From the NCBI GenBank assembly GCA_902778535.1, contig CACYYG010000019.1, forward strand, positions 46,819-110,818: DNA of 64,000 nucleotides, written 5' to 3'. Below the pieces are notes generated by a model. The model had not been told where the DNA came from and made no database searches. It saw only the letters and a list, made by a program, of their open reading frames with translations. Below, one piece after another: positions 14,633 to 23,432 of this stretch (positions are counted from its first letter, which is position 1; each line of letters opens with the position of its first letter). Position numbers and translations under genes: made by a program. This DNA comes from an uncultured Prevotellaceae bacterium. GTDB lineage: Bacteria; Bacteroidota; Bacteroidia; Bacteroidales; Bacteroidaceae.

Positions 14633-17434
14633 TTACTTCACGATGACCTTGCGACCTCCGATAATGTTAAGACCCTTGCGGGGCTGTTTTATGCGCTGGC
14701 CCTGAAGGTTGAACACCGGCTGGGAGCCGGAAGCCTCGGTCTTGGTGCTGCTAATGGCGGTAGCGGTATTGGGGATGAGCACCCGTATGTTGTCGAACTT
14801 GCCGTTGCCATAGTAGCGGCCGTTGAGGAAGAAGAGACCCTGGAGAATGGTGCTCGTAGTTCCCTCGGGCACGTTGTACACGCCCTGGGCCACGATGGCG
14901 CCGGTGCCCAAGTTCTTGACTGAGTAGCTGACGGTGCGCTGTTGGCCGTCAACCTCCAGCTGATAGCGGTGCCAGAGCCCGTTGGCCAGCTCGGCGGCGT
15001 TGGCATCGTTGTCGTTGATGATGACTGACGAGCTGTTGGCCGTGAGGTTGAGGTGAAGCAGCTGGTGTAGTCCACCGTTGTAGCTGCCATAGGAGAACCA
15101 GTGGGGACTGCCCTGTGGCACATTCATGTTGCCGCTTTGTGTGGCGACGGCAAACTCGCTGCCGTCCTTGTTGCCGGCACTGAAGGCGGCGTCGAACTGC
15201 AACTTGTAGCTGTCGTAGTTGCCCGACGAGACATGCATGCAGACGGGCGTGGAGTTGACATTCTGAGGCAGGTTGAACTGGATGTAATTGCCGTGCTCGC
15301 TGTCGCCGGTCTCAAGTGTGAGATTGCCACGTTCAACAGAGGAGTTTGCAAAGCTCCAGCTGCTGGCATCGGTGGCCTGCTCGAAGTCCTCTTCGTAATA
15401 AACGGTGTAGTCGCCGTCATCCTCCTGTTGGTTAGGATCGTCATCGTCGTTGAGTTTGCCCTCAACGAAGTCGGGCAGGAAGAACCCGAGGTGTGGCGGC
15501 TGGTTGTAGCTGACATTCTGCCAGGCAATACCCATGCGGTAGGTGTGGTCGTGCATTAGCGTGGGCACACGGTAGCTGGTGGGCACGTTGGTGGAGATAA
15601 TGTTGATTTTCGACGGGTCGCTGCCGTCGTAGAAGATGATTTCCTCGCGCCAGTCGCCCAGAATGTCAGCCTGCAGGCAGGGAACACCCTTGGTGCCGTT
15701 GATGCTCATGGAGTTGCCTATCTGGTAGAGGTTGGTGTTGTGCTTGGGGTACATGCGGCTGTAGCCGTTGCCGTTCCACTTCTCCAGCAGGGGTTGGTTG
15801 TGCTTGGAGATGTCGCCCAGCAGTTCTTCGGCAAGGTCGCCGTCCCAGTAGATGCGGAAATTGTTCACCTTAGGGCCGTATTCCGAGATGACCTCGCCTG
15901 TGAGACAACTGCGCGTCTGGTTATCGGCGGCTGAGGAAAAGAAATGCTCACGGTAGGCCATGTCTACGTGTGCAGCGAGGCCACGGCCATTGTCAACGCC
16001 TGCCGGGCCGCCTTTGAGCAACACAGCACCGGTGCAGGCATCGTGGATGTCCCAAGCGTATGTGCCTTTCTCTTCATGTACATCGAACACCTCCAAGCCG
16101 GGACGGTCGGGCAGCAGGTCGGCCAGGTGCATGGCATCGCCATGGCCGAAGCCAACGGCATAGAGCAGTCGTCCGTTGTCGTCGCAGGCGGCTGAACCCC
16201 AGATAATCTCGTCCTTGCCGTCGCCGTCGACATCGGCAACGGAAATGTTGTGGTTGCCGTTCTGGTACATTGTGGCCGAGCCTTGTCCGCTGGTGCTGCT
16301 GCTGTTAGTGTAGTTCGTGGTGTTGAAACTGGCGTCGGTGACGCTGTAGGCTGTCTTCGAGCTGGAGTGGTGGAGCCAGCGGTGCTTCAGCTTGCCGCCG
16401 CTATAGTCTACGGCCCAGATGTAGGCCCGTGTGTAATAGCCTCGGCAGAAAATGCCACTGGCCGTCTTGACATTCTTGTCGAGATGTGCCACTGCTGCCA
16501 GATGACGGTCGCCACGGTTGCCGTAGGTGTCGCCCCAGAACGAGGAACTGCTCGGATGGCTGTCTGCTTTTCCGTAGTTGCCGGCGCGGTTGGGATTATA
16601 CCAGATGGTGTGAAGGGCTGCACCCGTCAGTCCGTCGAACACGGTGAGGAACTCCGGGCCACTGAGAATGCGTCCGCCGTCGACATAGCTGGCTGAGTTG
16701 TTGGTGTTCTTGATGGTAGTGTCGTCGGCAGCTGCCGAGACGTAGGCGCCATTGCCGTCCTTTGACCCTGGAGCCGTCTTGCACATCATCTCAGCATGGC
16801 CGTCGCCGTCGAAGTCGTATACCATGAACTGCGTGTAGTGGGCGCCGGAACGGATGTTAAGGCCGAGGTTGACACGCCAGAGCTTTGTGCCGTCGAGCTT
16901 ATAGCAGTCGATGATGCAGGCGGCAGAGCTGCCGCTGTTGGCGTTGTCCTTGCTGTTCGAAGGATCCCACTTGACGAAAAGCTCGTACTCGCCGTCGCCA
17001 TCGACATCACCCACTGACATGTCGTTGGGCGTGTAGTCATAGTCGCTGCCACCGGCAGGACGGTCGAGCTGGACGCTGGTGTAGAGGTCGCCCCACGACT
17101 GGTAAGTGTCGGCCGTTTCGATGACCTCGCCGTTGAGGACAGCTTGCACCTGATAGACTGAGGAGGCCGCGCCGCCATTGTCCTGATAGCTTGTGGCATT
17201 CTTGAGGTTGCTGGCTACGACATTGCCGTTGCGCAACACGTTGAAAGTGATGTTGGAGTCGTCGGTGCCCAACAGACGCCAGCTGACGAAACGTCCGCCG
17301 TTCTGTCCGGCCACGACGGTGAGGCCGCGGCCCAGCTGCTCCATCTGTTCTTCTGGCGTGGAAAGCTGCTGTGCCTGGGTGGTGAGACCTGATAGTAGCA
17401 TGACGCTACTGAGAAAGATTTGTTTGGTATTCAT
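14633..17434 (-). CDS. Secreted PL11 rhamnogalacturonan lyase
   Basis: 933 residues. The signal peptide is MNTKQIFLSSVMLLSGLTTQAQ. Residues ~25-640 match PL11 (YesW/YesX type): LGRGLTVVAGQNGGRFVSWRL, YDYTPNDMSVGDVDGDGEYE, repeated calcium-binding DGDG motifs, and NHNISVADVDGDGKDEIIWGS. These enzymes cut rhamnogalacturonan I by beta-elimination, giving unsaturated galacturonate ends. After a DDDDPNQQEDDGDY linker (around 660) comes a ~200-residue LamG-like module and the tail VFNLQGQRIKQPRKGLNII. No clear TAnnTTTG box is seen in the 44 bp between it and the upstream terminator, so its promoter is unknown; read-through is possible. Works upstream of GH105 and KduI encoded elsewhere here. Confidence 0.92.
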   Translation of the reverse strand: MNTKQIFLSSVMLLSGLTTQAQQLSTPEEQMEQLGRGLTVVAGQNGGRFVSWRLLGTDDSNITFNVLRNGNVVASNLKNATSYQDNGGAASSVYQVQAVLNGEVIETADTYQSWGDLYTSVQLDRPAGGSDYDYTPNDMSVGDVDGDGEYELFVKWDPSNSKDNANSGSSAACIIDCYKLDGTKLWRVNLGLNIRSGAHYTQFMVYDFDGDGHAEMMCKTAPGSKDGNGAYVSAAADDTTIKNTNNSASYVDGGRILSGPEFLTVFDGLTGAALHTIWYNPNRAGNYGKADSHPSSSSFWGDTYGNRGDRHLAAVAHLDKNVKTASGIFCRGYYTRAYIWAVDYSGGKLKHRWLHHSSSKTAYSVTDASFNTTNYTNSSSTSGQGSATMYQNGNHNISVADVDGDGKDEIIWGSAACDDNGRLLYAVGFGHGDAMHLADLLPDRPGLEVFDVHEEKGTYAWDIHDACTGAVLLKGGPAGVDNGRGLAAHVDMAYREHFFSSAADNQTRSCLTGEVISEYGPKVNNFRIYWDGDLAEELLGDISKHNQPLLEKWNGNGYSRMYPKHNTNLYQIGNSMSINGTKGVPCLQADILGDWREEIIFYDGSDPSKINIISTNVPTSYRVPTLMHDHTYRMGIAWQNVSYNQPPHLGFFLPDFVEGKLNDDDDPNQQEDDGDYTVYYEEDFEQATDASSWSFANSSVERGNLTLETGDSEHGNYIQFNLPQNVNSTPVCMHVSSGNYDSYKLQFDAAFSAGNKDGSEFAVATQSGNMNVPQGSPHWFSYGSYNGGLHQLLHLNLTANSSSVIINDNDANAAELANGLWHRYQLEVDGQQRTVSYSVKNLGTGAIVAQGVYNVPEGTTSTILQGLFFLNGRYYGNGKFDNIRVLIPNTATAISSTKTEASGSQPVFNLQGQRIKQPRKGLNIIGGRKVIVK

Positions 17435-17478
17435 TAGTTTTAGTAAGTTTGTTGATTATTGCGGATATAAAAAGAAAA

Positions 17479-17506
17479 ATGGAGCCCCTTCGCATAGGGG
17501 CTCCAT
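17479..17506 (-). terminator. Terminator of exbB-to-TPR operon
   Basis: Stem ATGGAGCCCC/GGGGCTCCAT with an 8-nt loop. On the minus strand it is followed by TTTTTCTTTTT, a textbook rho-independent terminator 18 bp past the TPR stop. Confidence 0.9.
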
Positions 17507-17523
17507 ACTAAATAAATAATTAT

Positions 17524-19026
17524 TTACTTCACAGCCTTACTCAGAGTCTCGACAACCTGCTTGATGCCTTCGTCGTCGGGCTTGATCTCGAGAATCTTCT
17601 GGGCACACTCGAGAGCGGCCTTATTGTCCTTCATCACCTGATAGTTGTAGGACATCAGGTAACGATAGCTGGTCTCCAGATAACGCTTGCCCTGTGCGTC
17701 GAGTTCTTCCTCTTGCGAGAGGATACTTATGACCTCCTCAAAGAAGGGCTTGGCAAGAGCCTGGCTCATGTCGGAATCGATGTTAGAGTTGACCATACCG
17801 CGCTGGTACAGACCGTAGGCTTTCACGGTGGGGAACTTCTCGATGAGGTCGGCATAAATCTTGTCGGCATTCTTGAAGGCCTCCAGCTGAGCCTGCTTCT
17901 GGGCAGCCTTCTGCTCGTCGGTCAGCTCGGTGTTGTTCTCGTCAACAGCCAGTGAGCGGGCATAGCGCATAGCCAGTGTGCCGAGACCGGCGTGGTCATT
18001 GGCCGAAGGCTCCTTGCTCACCTCGAGGAACTTCTTGTAAGCTTCTATAGCATTGGGATAGTCTTCCATGCTCTTATAGGCTTCTGACATAGCCATATAG
18101 GTATTTGCATGGCCGGAGGGATCCTCCAGATTAAACTTCAGACCTTCCTTATACTGTGTGATAGCCTCTTCAAACTGCTTGTTTCCGCTGAGGGCATTGC
18201 CATAGTTGAGATAGTCGAGCTCAGAGAGGTTGACGCTGTCCTTGGGAAGCTTATTGAAAAGAGCATCAGCATAGCCGATAGCTTCCTGGAATTTGCCGGT
18301 CTCAGTGCCGCAGAACATAGCCAGACGTGTCAGCGTTGCATCGTTAGGGAACTTCTGCAGTCCAGACGTAACAATGTCGAAGCCCTTCTCATACTGCTTT
18401 GCAAGATAGCAGCAGAAACCATACTCGATATAGTCGTTCTTTCTGAGCTGATTGGCGGGAATACGTGAGAAAGCATCCATAGCAGTGGAGTAGCGCTGCG
18501 AGATGTAGCTGATGTGACCGATGAGACCATCGACAGGATAGTCAGGGCGTACCTGGCGCAGCTCCTCAAGCTTGGCTACAGCTCCCTCGGGATCAATCTT
18601 ACGATAGATGGTGGCATACTTACGGTAGGCGTCCACCAGATTGCGATCGTTCAGGATGGCCATCTCATAGTTCTGTGCAGCCTTGCCACCATTGTCGCCC
18701 AACACGGCGATGTCGCCAAGAAGCATGTAGGCAGCAGCACTCTTGCCCTTAGTTGCATCGATTGCCTTCTGAGCGGCAATAGTAGCGTTGGCAGTGTCCT
18801 GCACTTCAAGGAAAGCCTGTCCGAAAGCCACGAGGTTGTCGGCATTCTTCTTGTTCTTCTTATAGAAGCTGTTCATTTGCTTGCTGAAGTCAGCAGGCTT
18901 ACTCTTGATAAGGTTCTTTACGGCATCGATGTCGGCAGCTGTGCCGTCCTGTGCCAGTGCAGCCGTGCTGAAACCCATCAGCAGGGCGCTTACGAATAAA
19001 TATTTAATCTGTTTCATAGCTTTCAT
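17524..19026 (-). CDS. Periplasmic TPR-repeat protein of TonB operon
   Basis: 500 residues. A signal peptide (KQIKYLFVSALLMGFSTAALAQ) is followed by tandem tetratricopeptide-like helical repeats over most of the protein (for example residues 55-130, 275-345 and 440-500; AYKSMEDYPNAIEAYKKFLEV is a clear unit). It has no enzyme motif. It is the last gene of the exbB-exbD-exbD-tonB-pstS unit, an arrangement conserved in Bacteroidota, so it likely scaffolds or tunes the TonB motor in the periplasm; that role is inferred from position. An ATG at 19017 is an alternative start. A weak AACCTTTG at 19118-19125 might be an internal promoter. Confidence 0.85.
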   Translation of the reverse strand: MKAMKQIKYLFVSALLMGFSTAALAQDGTAADIDAVKNLIKSKPADFSKQMNSFYKKNKKNADNLVAFGQAFLEVQDTANATIAAQKAIDATKGKSAAAYMLLGDIAVLGDNGGKAAQNYEMAILNDRNLVDAYRKYATIYRKIDPEGAVAKLEELRQVRPDYPVDGLIGHISYISQRYSTAMDAFSRIPANQLRKNDYIEYGFCCYLAKQYEKGFDIVTSGLQKFPNDATLTRLAMFCGTETGKFQEAIGYADALFNKLPKDSVNLSELDYLNYGNALSGNKQFEEAITQYKEGLKFNLEDPSGHANTYMAMSEAYKSMEDYPNAIEAYKKFLEVSKEPSANDHAGLGTLAMRYARSLAVDENNTELTDEQKAAQKQAQLEAFKNADKIYADLIEKFPTVKAYGLYQRGMVNSNIDSDMSQALAKPFFEEVISILSQEEELDAQGKRYLETSYRYLMSYNYQVMKDNKAALECAQKILEIKPDDEGIKQVVETLSKAVK

Positions 19027-19123
19027 TTTTTATAAGTTTGACATTGTGTTAATAATTCTCTGTGTGTAATTTCCTGACGAGGTGCTTTTTCTGTTGTTTT
19101 GACTTCAAATCAGGAACAAAGGT

Positions 19124-20074
19124 TTAATGTATGACGACATCTCTTACTGAATATTCAGCACGTGCGGGGAACAGACCGGCATGGAAGAACACCAGCTGGC
19201 CGTCGGGCAAGATGCAGAAATTGCCCAGTCCGCGGGCCTCGCCATTGGAGCGCGGGTCGGTGACGATGGCGTAGACGGTACGTATGAAGGGATAGTTGTC
19301 GTAGGCGATGTTATACTGCGACGGGTCGTAGCTGTTGGTGGGCGTAGCGACATCGGCTTTGCTCACGCTCATCACCTTGATGCCTCGTCCGTAAGTGGCA
19401 TTGGTAGAGTCGCGCTGGTCGTTGAGCCACATAGAGCCGATGACTCCCATGGCATTTTTATGCTTCTCTACGTAGCTGATGACCTCGCGGCTGGTTTGCA
19501 CGGCACGGATATTTCCCGTGGTTTTCATCTCCTTGCCACGGAGTATGGAGTCGTTGCAGAAACGTACGGTGGCTGACTTGGGATTGTCGAAGGCCACACG
19601 GATGGTGTCATTGGGAAGTGAGGGGTCCAGCTCATTCCAGCAACTGATTTCGCCACTGATGATGCGGACGAAGTCCTTTGCTGCAATGATGCTGTCGGGG
19701 TTATCTTTATTCACGATAATCGCCATGCCGTCATAAGCCAAGGGCATGGTTTTAGGCTTGAGGCGTTTCTCGTTAAGAATTTGCGTTTCGTTGGGCGTCA
19801 GCTGACGCGTGGTGAACACTAGCCATGTCTTTCGGTTTACCAGCATGTCCACGGCATCGTATTCATTGGTATAAAGAGTGTCGATGGCGCAGTCCTTGCG
19901 GCGCATCCTGTAGGCGTCTAATTCTTCGTTGATGACAGGGCTAAGGCTCTCGTCGGCAGCGAAGAACTTGGCTATCTCATTATAGTCAGAATTAGACTTG
20001 CCCCCACACGATGGGAGCAAGCCTAATACTAATAAGAGCGTCAATCCAACAGTTACGTTGAATGAAGTTTTCAT
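19124..20074 (-). CDS. PstS-like substrate-binding lipoprotein in TonB operon
   Basis: 316 residues. The lipobox is LPSC (C23). The mature protein has the type-II periplasmic binding fold of the PstS/phosphate family: DAVDMLVNRKTWLVFTTRQLTPNE, PLAYDGMAIIVNKDNPDS, then the ISGEISCWNEL segment that normally reads 'IFxGxIxxW'. No ABC permease or ATPase genes are nearby. It is 9 bp downstream of tonB and probably cotranscribed. Its function may be phosphate sensing or binding linked to TonB energisation rather than ABC transport; this is inference from context. Confidence 0.82.
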   Translation of the reverse strand: MKTSFNVTVGLTLLLVLGLLPSCGGKSNSDYNEIAKFFAADESLSPVINEELDAYRMRRKDCAIDTLYTNEYDAVDMLVNRKTWLVFTTRQLTPNETQILNEKRLKPKTMPLAYDGMAIIVNKDNPDSIIAAKDFVRIISGEISCWNELDPSLPNDTIRVAFDNPKSATVRFCNDSILRGKEMKTTGNIRAVQTSREVISYVEKHKNAMGVIGSMWLNDQRDSTNATYGRGIKVMSVSKADVATPTNSYDPSQYNIAYDNYPFIRTVYAIVTDPRSNGEARGLGNFCILPDGQLVFFHAGLFPARAEYSVRDVVIH

Positions 20075-20083
20075 GTCTGTTCT

Positions 20084-20917
20084 TTACTGGAGTTGGAATT
20101 TCACGGGGATAGTGTACTTCACACGCACGTTGCGGCCGTTCTGCTTACCGGGAACCCACTTCGGCATCGATTTGATGACGCGTACAGCTTCCTTGTCAAG
20201 CGAGGGGTCGGCACCGCGAGCCACGGTGACATTACTGATGGAGCCGTCGGTTTCAACGACGAACTGACAAACCACCGTTCCCTGCACGCCGTTTTCCTCA
20301 GCCACAGGAGGATAGTGGATGTTGTTGCCAATCCAAACGCGGGGGTCACCGCCGGGGAATGTGGGCTGCTGCTCTACGACGTCGAAGATTTTCTGCTCTT
20401 CAACGACTTCGGGCTTCTTGTCAACCACTTTTTCGTCCAGCTGCAACACGTGTGTAGCCTCATCGCTACCTTGGTCGAAGTCAAGGGCACCCACAGCCGT
20501 TGTACTCTCGGCCATTTCGTCCTGTGTCTTCGTCTGTTCTTCGGGCTTCACCTCATCGTCGGCCTCGTAGGCAGTGAACTTCTCAGAGTTCATCACCTCT
20601 TCCTGCTCAACGAGCTGCTCAAGCTCCTGTTCCTGGTAGACGATTTCAATTTCCTCCTCCTCCTCAGGTACTTCTTCCTCAACTGCCTCGAGCTCAACCA
20701 CGGTTTCGTGCTCTCTTGAAGCAGCGATGGCTTCTGACACCTTGGAGATACCCATAGCACCACCCCAGATGACAGCGATACCCAGTAACATGAATATCAA
20801 TCCCATGAGGTTTCGCTTGCCTGTGTCGCGGCGAATCTGGTAGGCACCGTAGGCCTCGTTCTTGCCTTCGAAGACGAGGTCAATCCATTTCTGGTCAAGT
20901 AGATCTATCTTTGACAT
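20084..20917 (-). CDS. tonB: Energy transducer TonB
   Basis: 277 residues. Residues 1-35 are cytoplasmic and carry YGAYQIRRDTGKRNLMG, the Bacteroidota TonB signature. One membrane helix follows (about 36-60), then a Glu-rich, Val-rich periplasmic stretch (roughly 70-130, EEVPEEEEEIEIVYQEQE) instead of the proline-rich linker of enterobacteria. The TonB C-terminal domain occupies about 195-277 (HYPPVAEENGVQGTVVCQFVVETDGSI, ending PVKFQL). It carries proton-motive energy from ExbB/ExbD to outer-membrane receptors. 40 bp after the second exbD. Confidence 0.95.
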   Translation of the reverse strand: MSKIDLLDQKWIDLVFEGKNEAYGAYQIRRDTGKRNLMGLIFMLLGIAVIWGGAMGISKVSEAIAASREHETVVELEAVEEEVPEEEEEIEIVYQEQELEQLVEQEEVMNSEKFTAYEADDEVKPEEQTKTQDEMAESTTAVGALDFDQGSDEATHVLQLDEKVVDKKPEVVEEQKIFDVVEQQPTFPGGDPRVWIGNNIHYPPVAEENGVQGTVVCQFVVETDGSISNVTVARGADPSLDKEAVRVIKSMPKWVPGKQNGRNVRVKYTIPVKFQLQ

Positions 20918-20957
20918 AGTTCTTTTCAGTGTTTAATTGTTCAACATTGACAGTTAC

Positions 20958-21695
20958 TTACTTGGACAGATCGACGCCAGCGCCTTCCAGAATCTGGAGG
21001 TCCTTGTCGTTGATGTTGTCAATCACATACTTACCCACGCAGCAGATTTGCATCTCGTCGAGAATGGTGACGAGGTTGTCGTAGGTCGACTGGTCGGCGG
21101 GCTTGATGTTGATAGACAGCACCGGCTCCATTTTGTTCACATCTTCGTTCTTGTTCTTCATCTCGGCATCCACGCGATTGTACTCAGCCTTGTTCAGCTC
21201 GTTGTTGCTCACGATGCTGGTGTGGCCTTTCTTAATCATGATAAGTGCGCGGTCGTAGATGGAGTCACTCAGTTCCTTCTGGCCTTTGGGCTGTTTGTCA
21301 TACCAAGCCTGCAGTTGCTTCTTGGCATCCATGAGGACACCCGTAGGAGCTACCCTATGCTTTCTCAGAACTTCGCGTATACCGGACTTTCCCCAGGTGG
21401 TCTCCTTCAGGAACTGTGGGTCGCCGAACTGCTCTTTGCGGTCTACCATGTAGTAGTAGATTTTGTCGTTGGCACCCAGATAGATGGTTACCATCTGGTC
21501 GGTCTTGGCTTTATCCTTGTCCTCGTCTGTCAGGTTCACGTCCTTGGCAGGCATGGTCAGGTGCATAGCTTGGGGCTTTGCCAGTGAAGTACACAGCATG
21601 AAGAACGTAATAAGAAGCATCATCATATCCACCATCGGCGTGAAGTCGACGCGGACATTCATTTTTTTCTGCTTGCTTTCTTTTTTCTTAGCCAT
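20958..21695 (-). CDS. exbD: ExbD biopolymer transport protein, second copy
   Basis: 245 residues. VDFTPMVDMMMLLITFFMLCTSL is the single N-terminal transmembrane helix with the proton-carrying aspartate of ExbD/TolR (VDMM). A long periplasmic part follows, larger than in enterobacterial ExbD (~140 residues), ending in an ExbD-like fold (PVLSINIKPADQSTYDNLVTILDEM). It begins 2 bp after the stop of the first exbD. The pair could form a mixed dimer in the ExbB channel. Confidence 0.93.
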   Translation of the reverse strand: MAKKKESKQKKMNVRVDFTPMVDMMMLLITFFMLCTSLAKPQAMHLTMPAKDVNLTDEDKDKAKTDQMVTIYLGANDKIYYYMVDRKEQFGDPQFLKETTWGKSGIREVLRKHRVAPTGVLMDAKKQLQAWYDKQPKGQKELSDSIYDRALIMIKKGHTSIVSNNELNKAEYNRVDAEMKNKNEDVNKMEPVLSINIKPADQSTYDNLVTILDEMQICCVGKYVIDNINDKDLQILEGAGVDLSK

Positions 21696-21697
21696 AG

Positions 21698-22369
21698 TTA
21701 TTCGTCCGATTTTTTATACTGTGTAACCAATTTGTAGCGGCTCTCTGTGATATCCTGCAGCTCGCTGATCACCTGCTTGAAGGTGATGTAGGGAGCTGAG
21801 GCGTCGGCCTTGATGCAGATTTCAAGCCTGTCGGCTATTGAAGCCTTCGTGGCATCGTCCTGCTCGTTGTACCAATCCTTGTATCCTTTCTTGAGAGCTT
21901 TCACCCAGAGCTGGAATTCACTCATCTGGTCTTCTCTGCTGTCCTTAAGACTGTCAGTAGGAATGCCTGCGCCCTTCAGCAGCTTGACCTGATCCTCATG
22001 ATTCTTTGTAAGGAACTCAGGCAACTGCTTCACGGGAATACCTATCTGTGTCTCCTGCAGGAAAGCCGTTTTCTGCTCTTTGTTGAGCGTGACGCCTCTC
22101 TCGGTCAACATCTGATCCAGGGCCTTCTCCATCGTCACTGTCTTGTCTGTGGCAAGGAATACCCTTCCCTCAGGGTCGATAGTGATGTCGAGGGTAGCCG
22201 TTGACGGCACCTTGGCCATGGTCTCCGAAGCAGGAGTCGTGACTTTCACCACTTCATTCTTCACGAAGTTTGCACTCAGCATGAAGAACGTCAGCAGCAG
22301 CACCATCACGTCCGACATAGGAGTCATGTCGATCCAGACGTCGCTTTTCTTAACTTTCAACTTAGCCAT
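21698..22369 (-). CDS. exbD: ExbD biopolymer transport protein, first copy
   Basis: 223 residues. VWIDMTPMSDVMVLLLTFFMLSANF is the ExbD/TolR membrane helix with the conserved aspartate (SDVM). The periplasmic part has an inserted charged helical region (about 120-165) before the final ADASAPYITFKQVISEL segment typical of ExbD. It follows exbB by 37 bp. It differs from the neighbouring second ExbD in most of the periplasmic part, so the two are not a recent duplication. Confidence 0.93.
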   Translation of the reverse strand: MAKLKVKKSDVWIDMTPMSDVMVLLLTFFMLSANFVKNEVVKVTTPASETMAKVPSTATLDITIDPEGRVFLATDKTVTMEKALDQMLTERGVTLNKEQKTAFLQETQIGIPVKQLPEFLTKNHEDQVKLLKGAGIPTDSLKDSREDQMSEFQLWVKALKKGYKDWYNEQDDATKASIADRLEICIKADASAPYITFKQVISELQDITESRYKLVTQYKKSDE

Positions 22370-22406
22370 AGTCGTAAATGGGTTTTAGATTGGACTAAGC
22401 GGGAAA

Positions 22407-23252
22407 TTAAGCTTCTTCGGCGTGCGTGGCAGCGTAGGTCTGTGCGATTGAGTAACCGATTTCGTCCAGTGCAAAGGCAATCTTGTCGATGCGGTTGGTG
22501 AAGAAGTTGTAGGACACAACAGCAAGCCAAGAAGTACCGATACCGAAGGCCGTGTTAATCAGAGCCTCAGAGATACCAGCAGACAGCTCGACGGAGTCAC
22601 CGCCACCGCCCTGTGCCAGAGCCTGGAACGACTTGATCATACCTACCACAGTACCGAGCAGACCGGTGAGGGTACCCAGCGTAACGATGGTGGCGATAAT
22701 GGGAAGGTTCATTGTGAGAGTAGGCATCTCAACGGCGATAGCCTCCTCGTGAGCCTGCTGGATGCGGGCCAGCTTCACTTCCTTCTTGATGCCGGTAGCA
22801 GCGTCAGCGTCCTTGTAAGCCATAACGGCAGCGCGGACGACATTAGCCACTGAACCACCCTGATAGTCACAGTTCTTCAGAACGGCGTCGAAGTCCTTAG
22901 CCTTCAGGTTCTTCTTCACTTTGCCAACGAAGGTGGCGAGCTTCTCCTTACCGATGCACTTGCTCAGAGCGATGACACGCTCAACAGCCATGAACAGCAC
23001 GGTGAGCAACAGAGTGTGAATCACAGGCACGATGATACCGCCCTTGAAGATGGTACCCCAGATGTTTGCGGGGCTTCCCTCTGTGTCGCCGTCAACGAAG
23101 TTGCTGGGGCTGCCGAGGTTGAAGAAGAAGTTGCAGAATGCGATGACAGCACAGATGACAATCACCCAGATTGCATCCTTGATACCGATACTGCTTGTAC
23201 CTTTAGCTTTGCTTGCTTGCTGCTTAGGAGCAGCTTTTTGTGTAGCTTCCAT
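22407..23252 (-). CDS. exbB: ExbB/TolQ/MotA-family proton channel
   Basis: 281 residues. The membrane segments are near residues 27-47, 75-92, 180-205 and 225-250. The family core is LPIIATIVTLGTLTGLLGTVVGMIKSFQALAQGGG with the downstream GISEALINTAFGIGTSWLAVVSYN. It forms the proton-driven motor with the two ExbD proteins and TonB in the inner membrane. First gene of a six-gene unit (exbB, exbD, exbD, tonB, pstS-like, TPR) with a promoter at 23370 and a terminator at 17479. Confidence 0.95.
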   Translation of the reverse strand: MEATQKAAPKQQASKAKGTSSIGIKDAIWVIVICAVIAFCNFFFNLGSPSNFVDGDTEGSPANIWGTIFKGGIIVPVIHTLLLTVLFMAVERVIALSKCIGKEKLATFVGKVKKNLKAKDFDAVLKNCDYQGGSVANVVRAAVMAYKDADAATGIKKEVKLARIQQAHEEAIAVEMPTLTMNLPIIATIVTLGTLTGLLGTVVGMIKSFQALAQGGGGDSVELSAGISEALINTAFGIGTSWLAVVSYNFFTNRIDKIAFALDEIGYSIAQTYAATHAEEA

Positions 23253-23369
23253 AAATGTTTGTTTTTGTTTTTAAGTTATTAAAATAGATTAAGTTATAAA
23301 AGTTGCTTATTGTTATTAGTTGTGTTCATCATGTTGTTGACAGGCAACTGCCTTCACTATAACGCGCGA

Positions 23370-23377
23370 CAAAGATA
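23370..23377 (-). promoter_or_regulatory. -7 box TATCTTTG of exbB operon
   Basis: TATCTTTG on the minus strand, 118 bp before the exbB ATG, leaving a long 5' leader without visible structure. A TTGTT lies at the expected -33 distance. Confidence 0.6.
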
Positions 23378-23432
23378 ACACAAAAATGTGGACTTCGTGC
23401 GGTTTTAACAACGTTTAACGCGGTTTTTTTCT

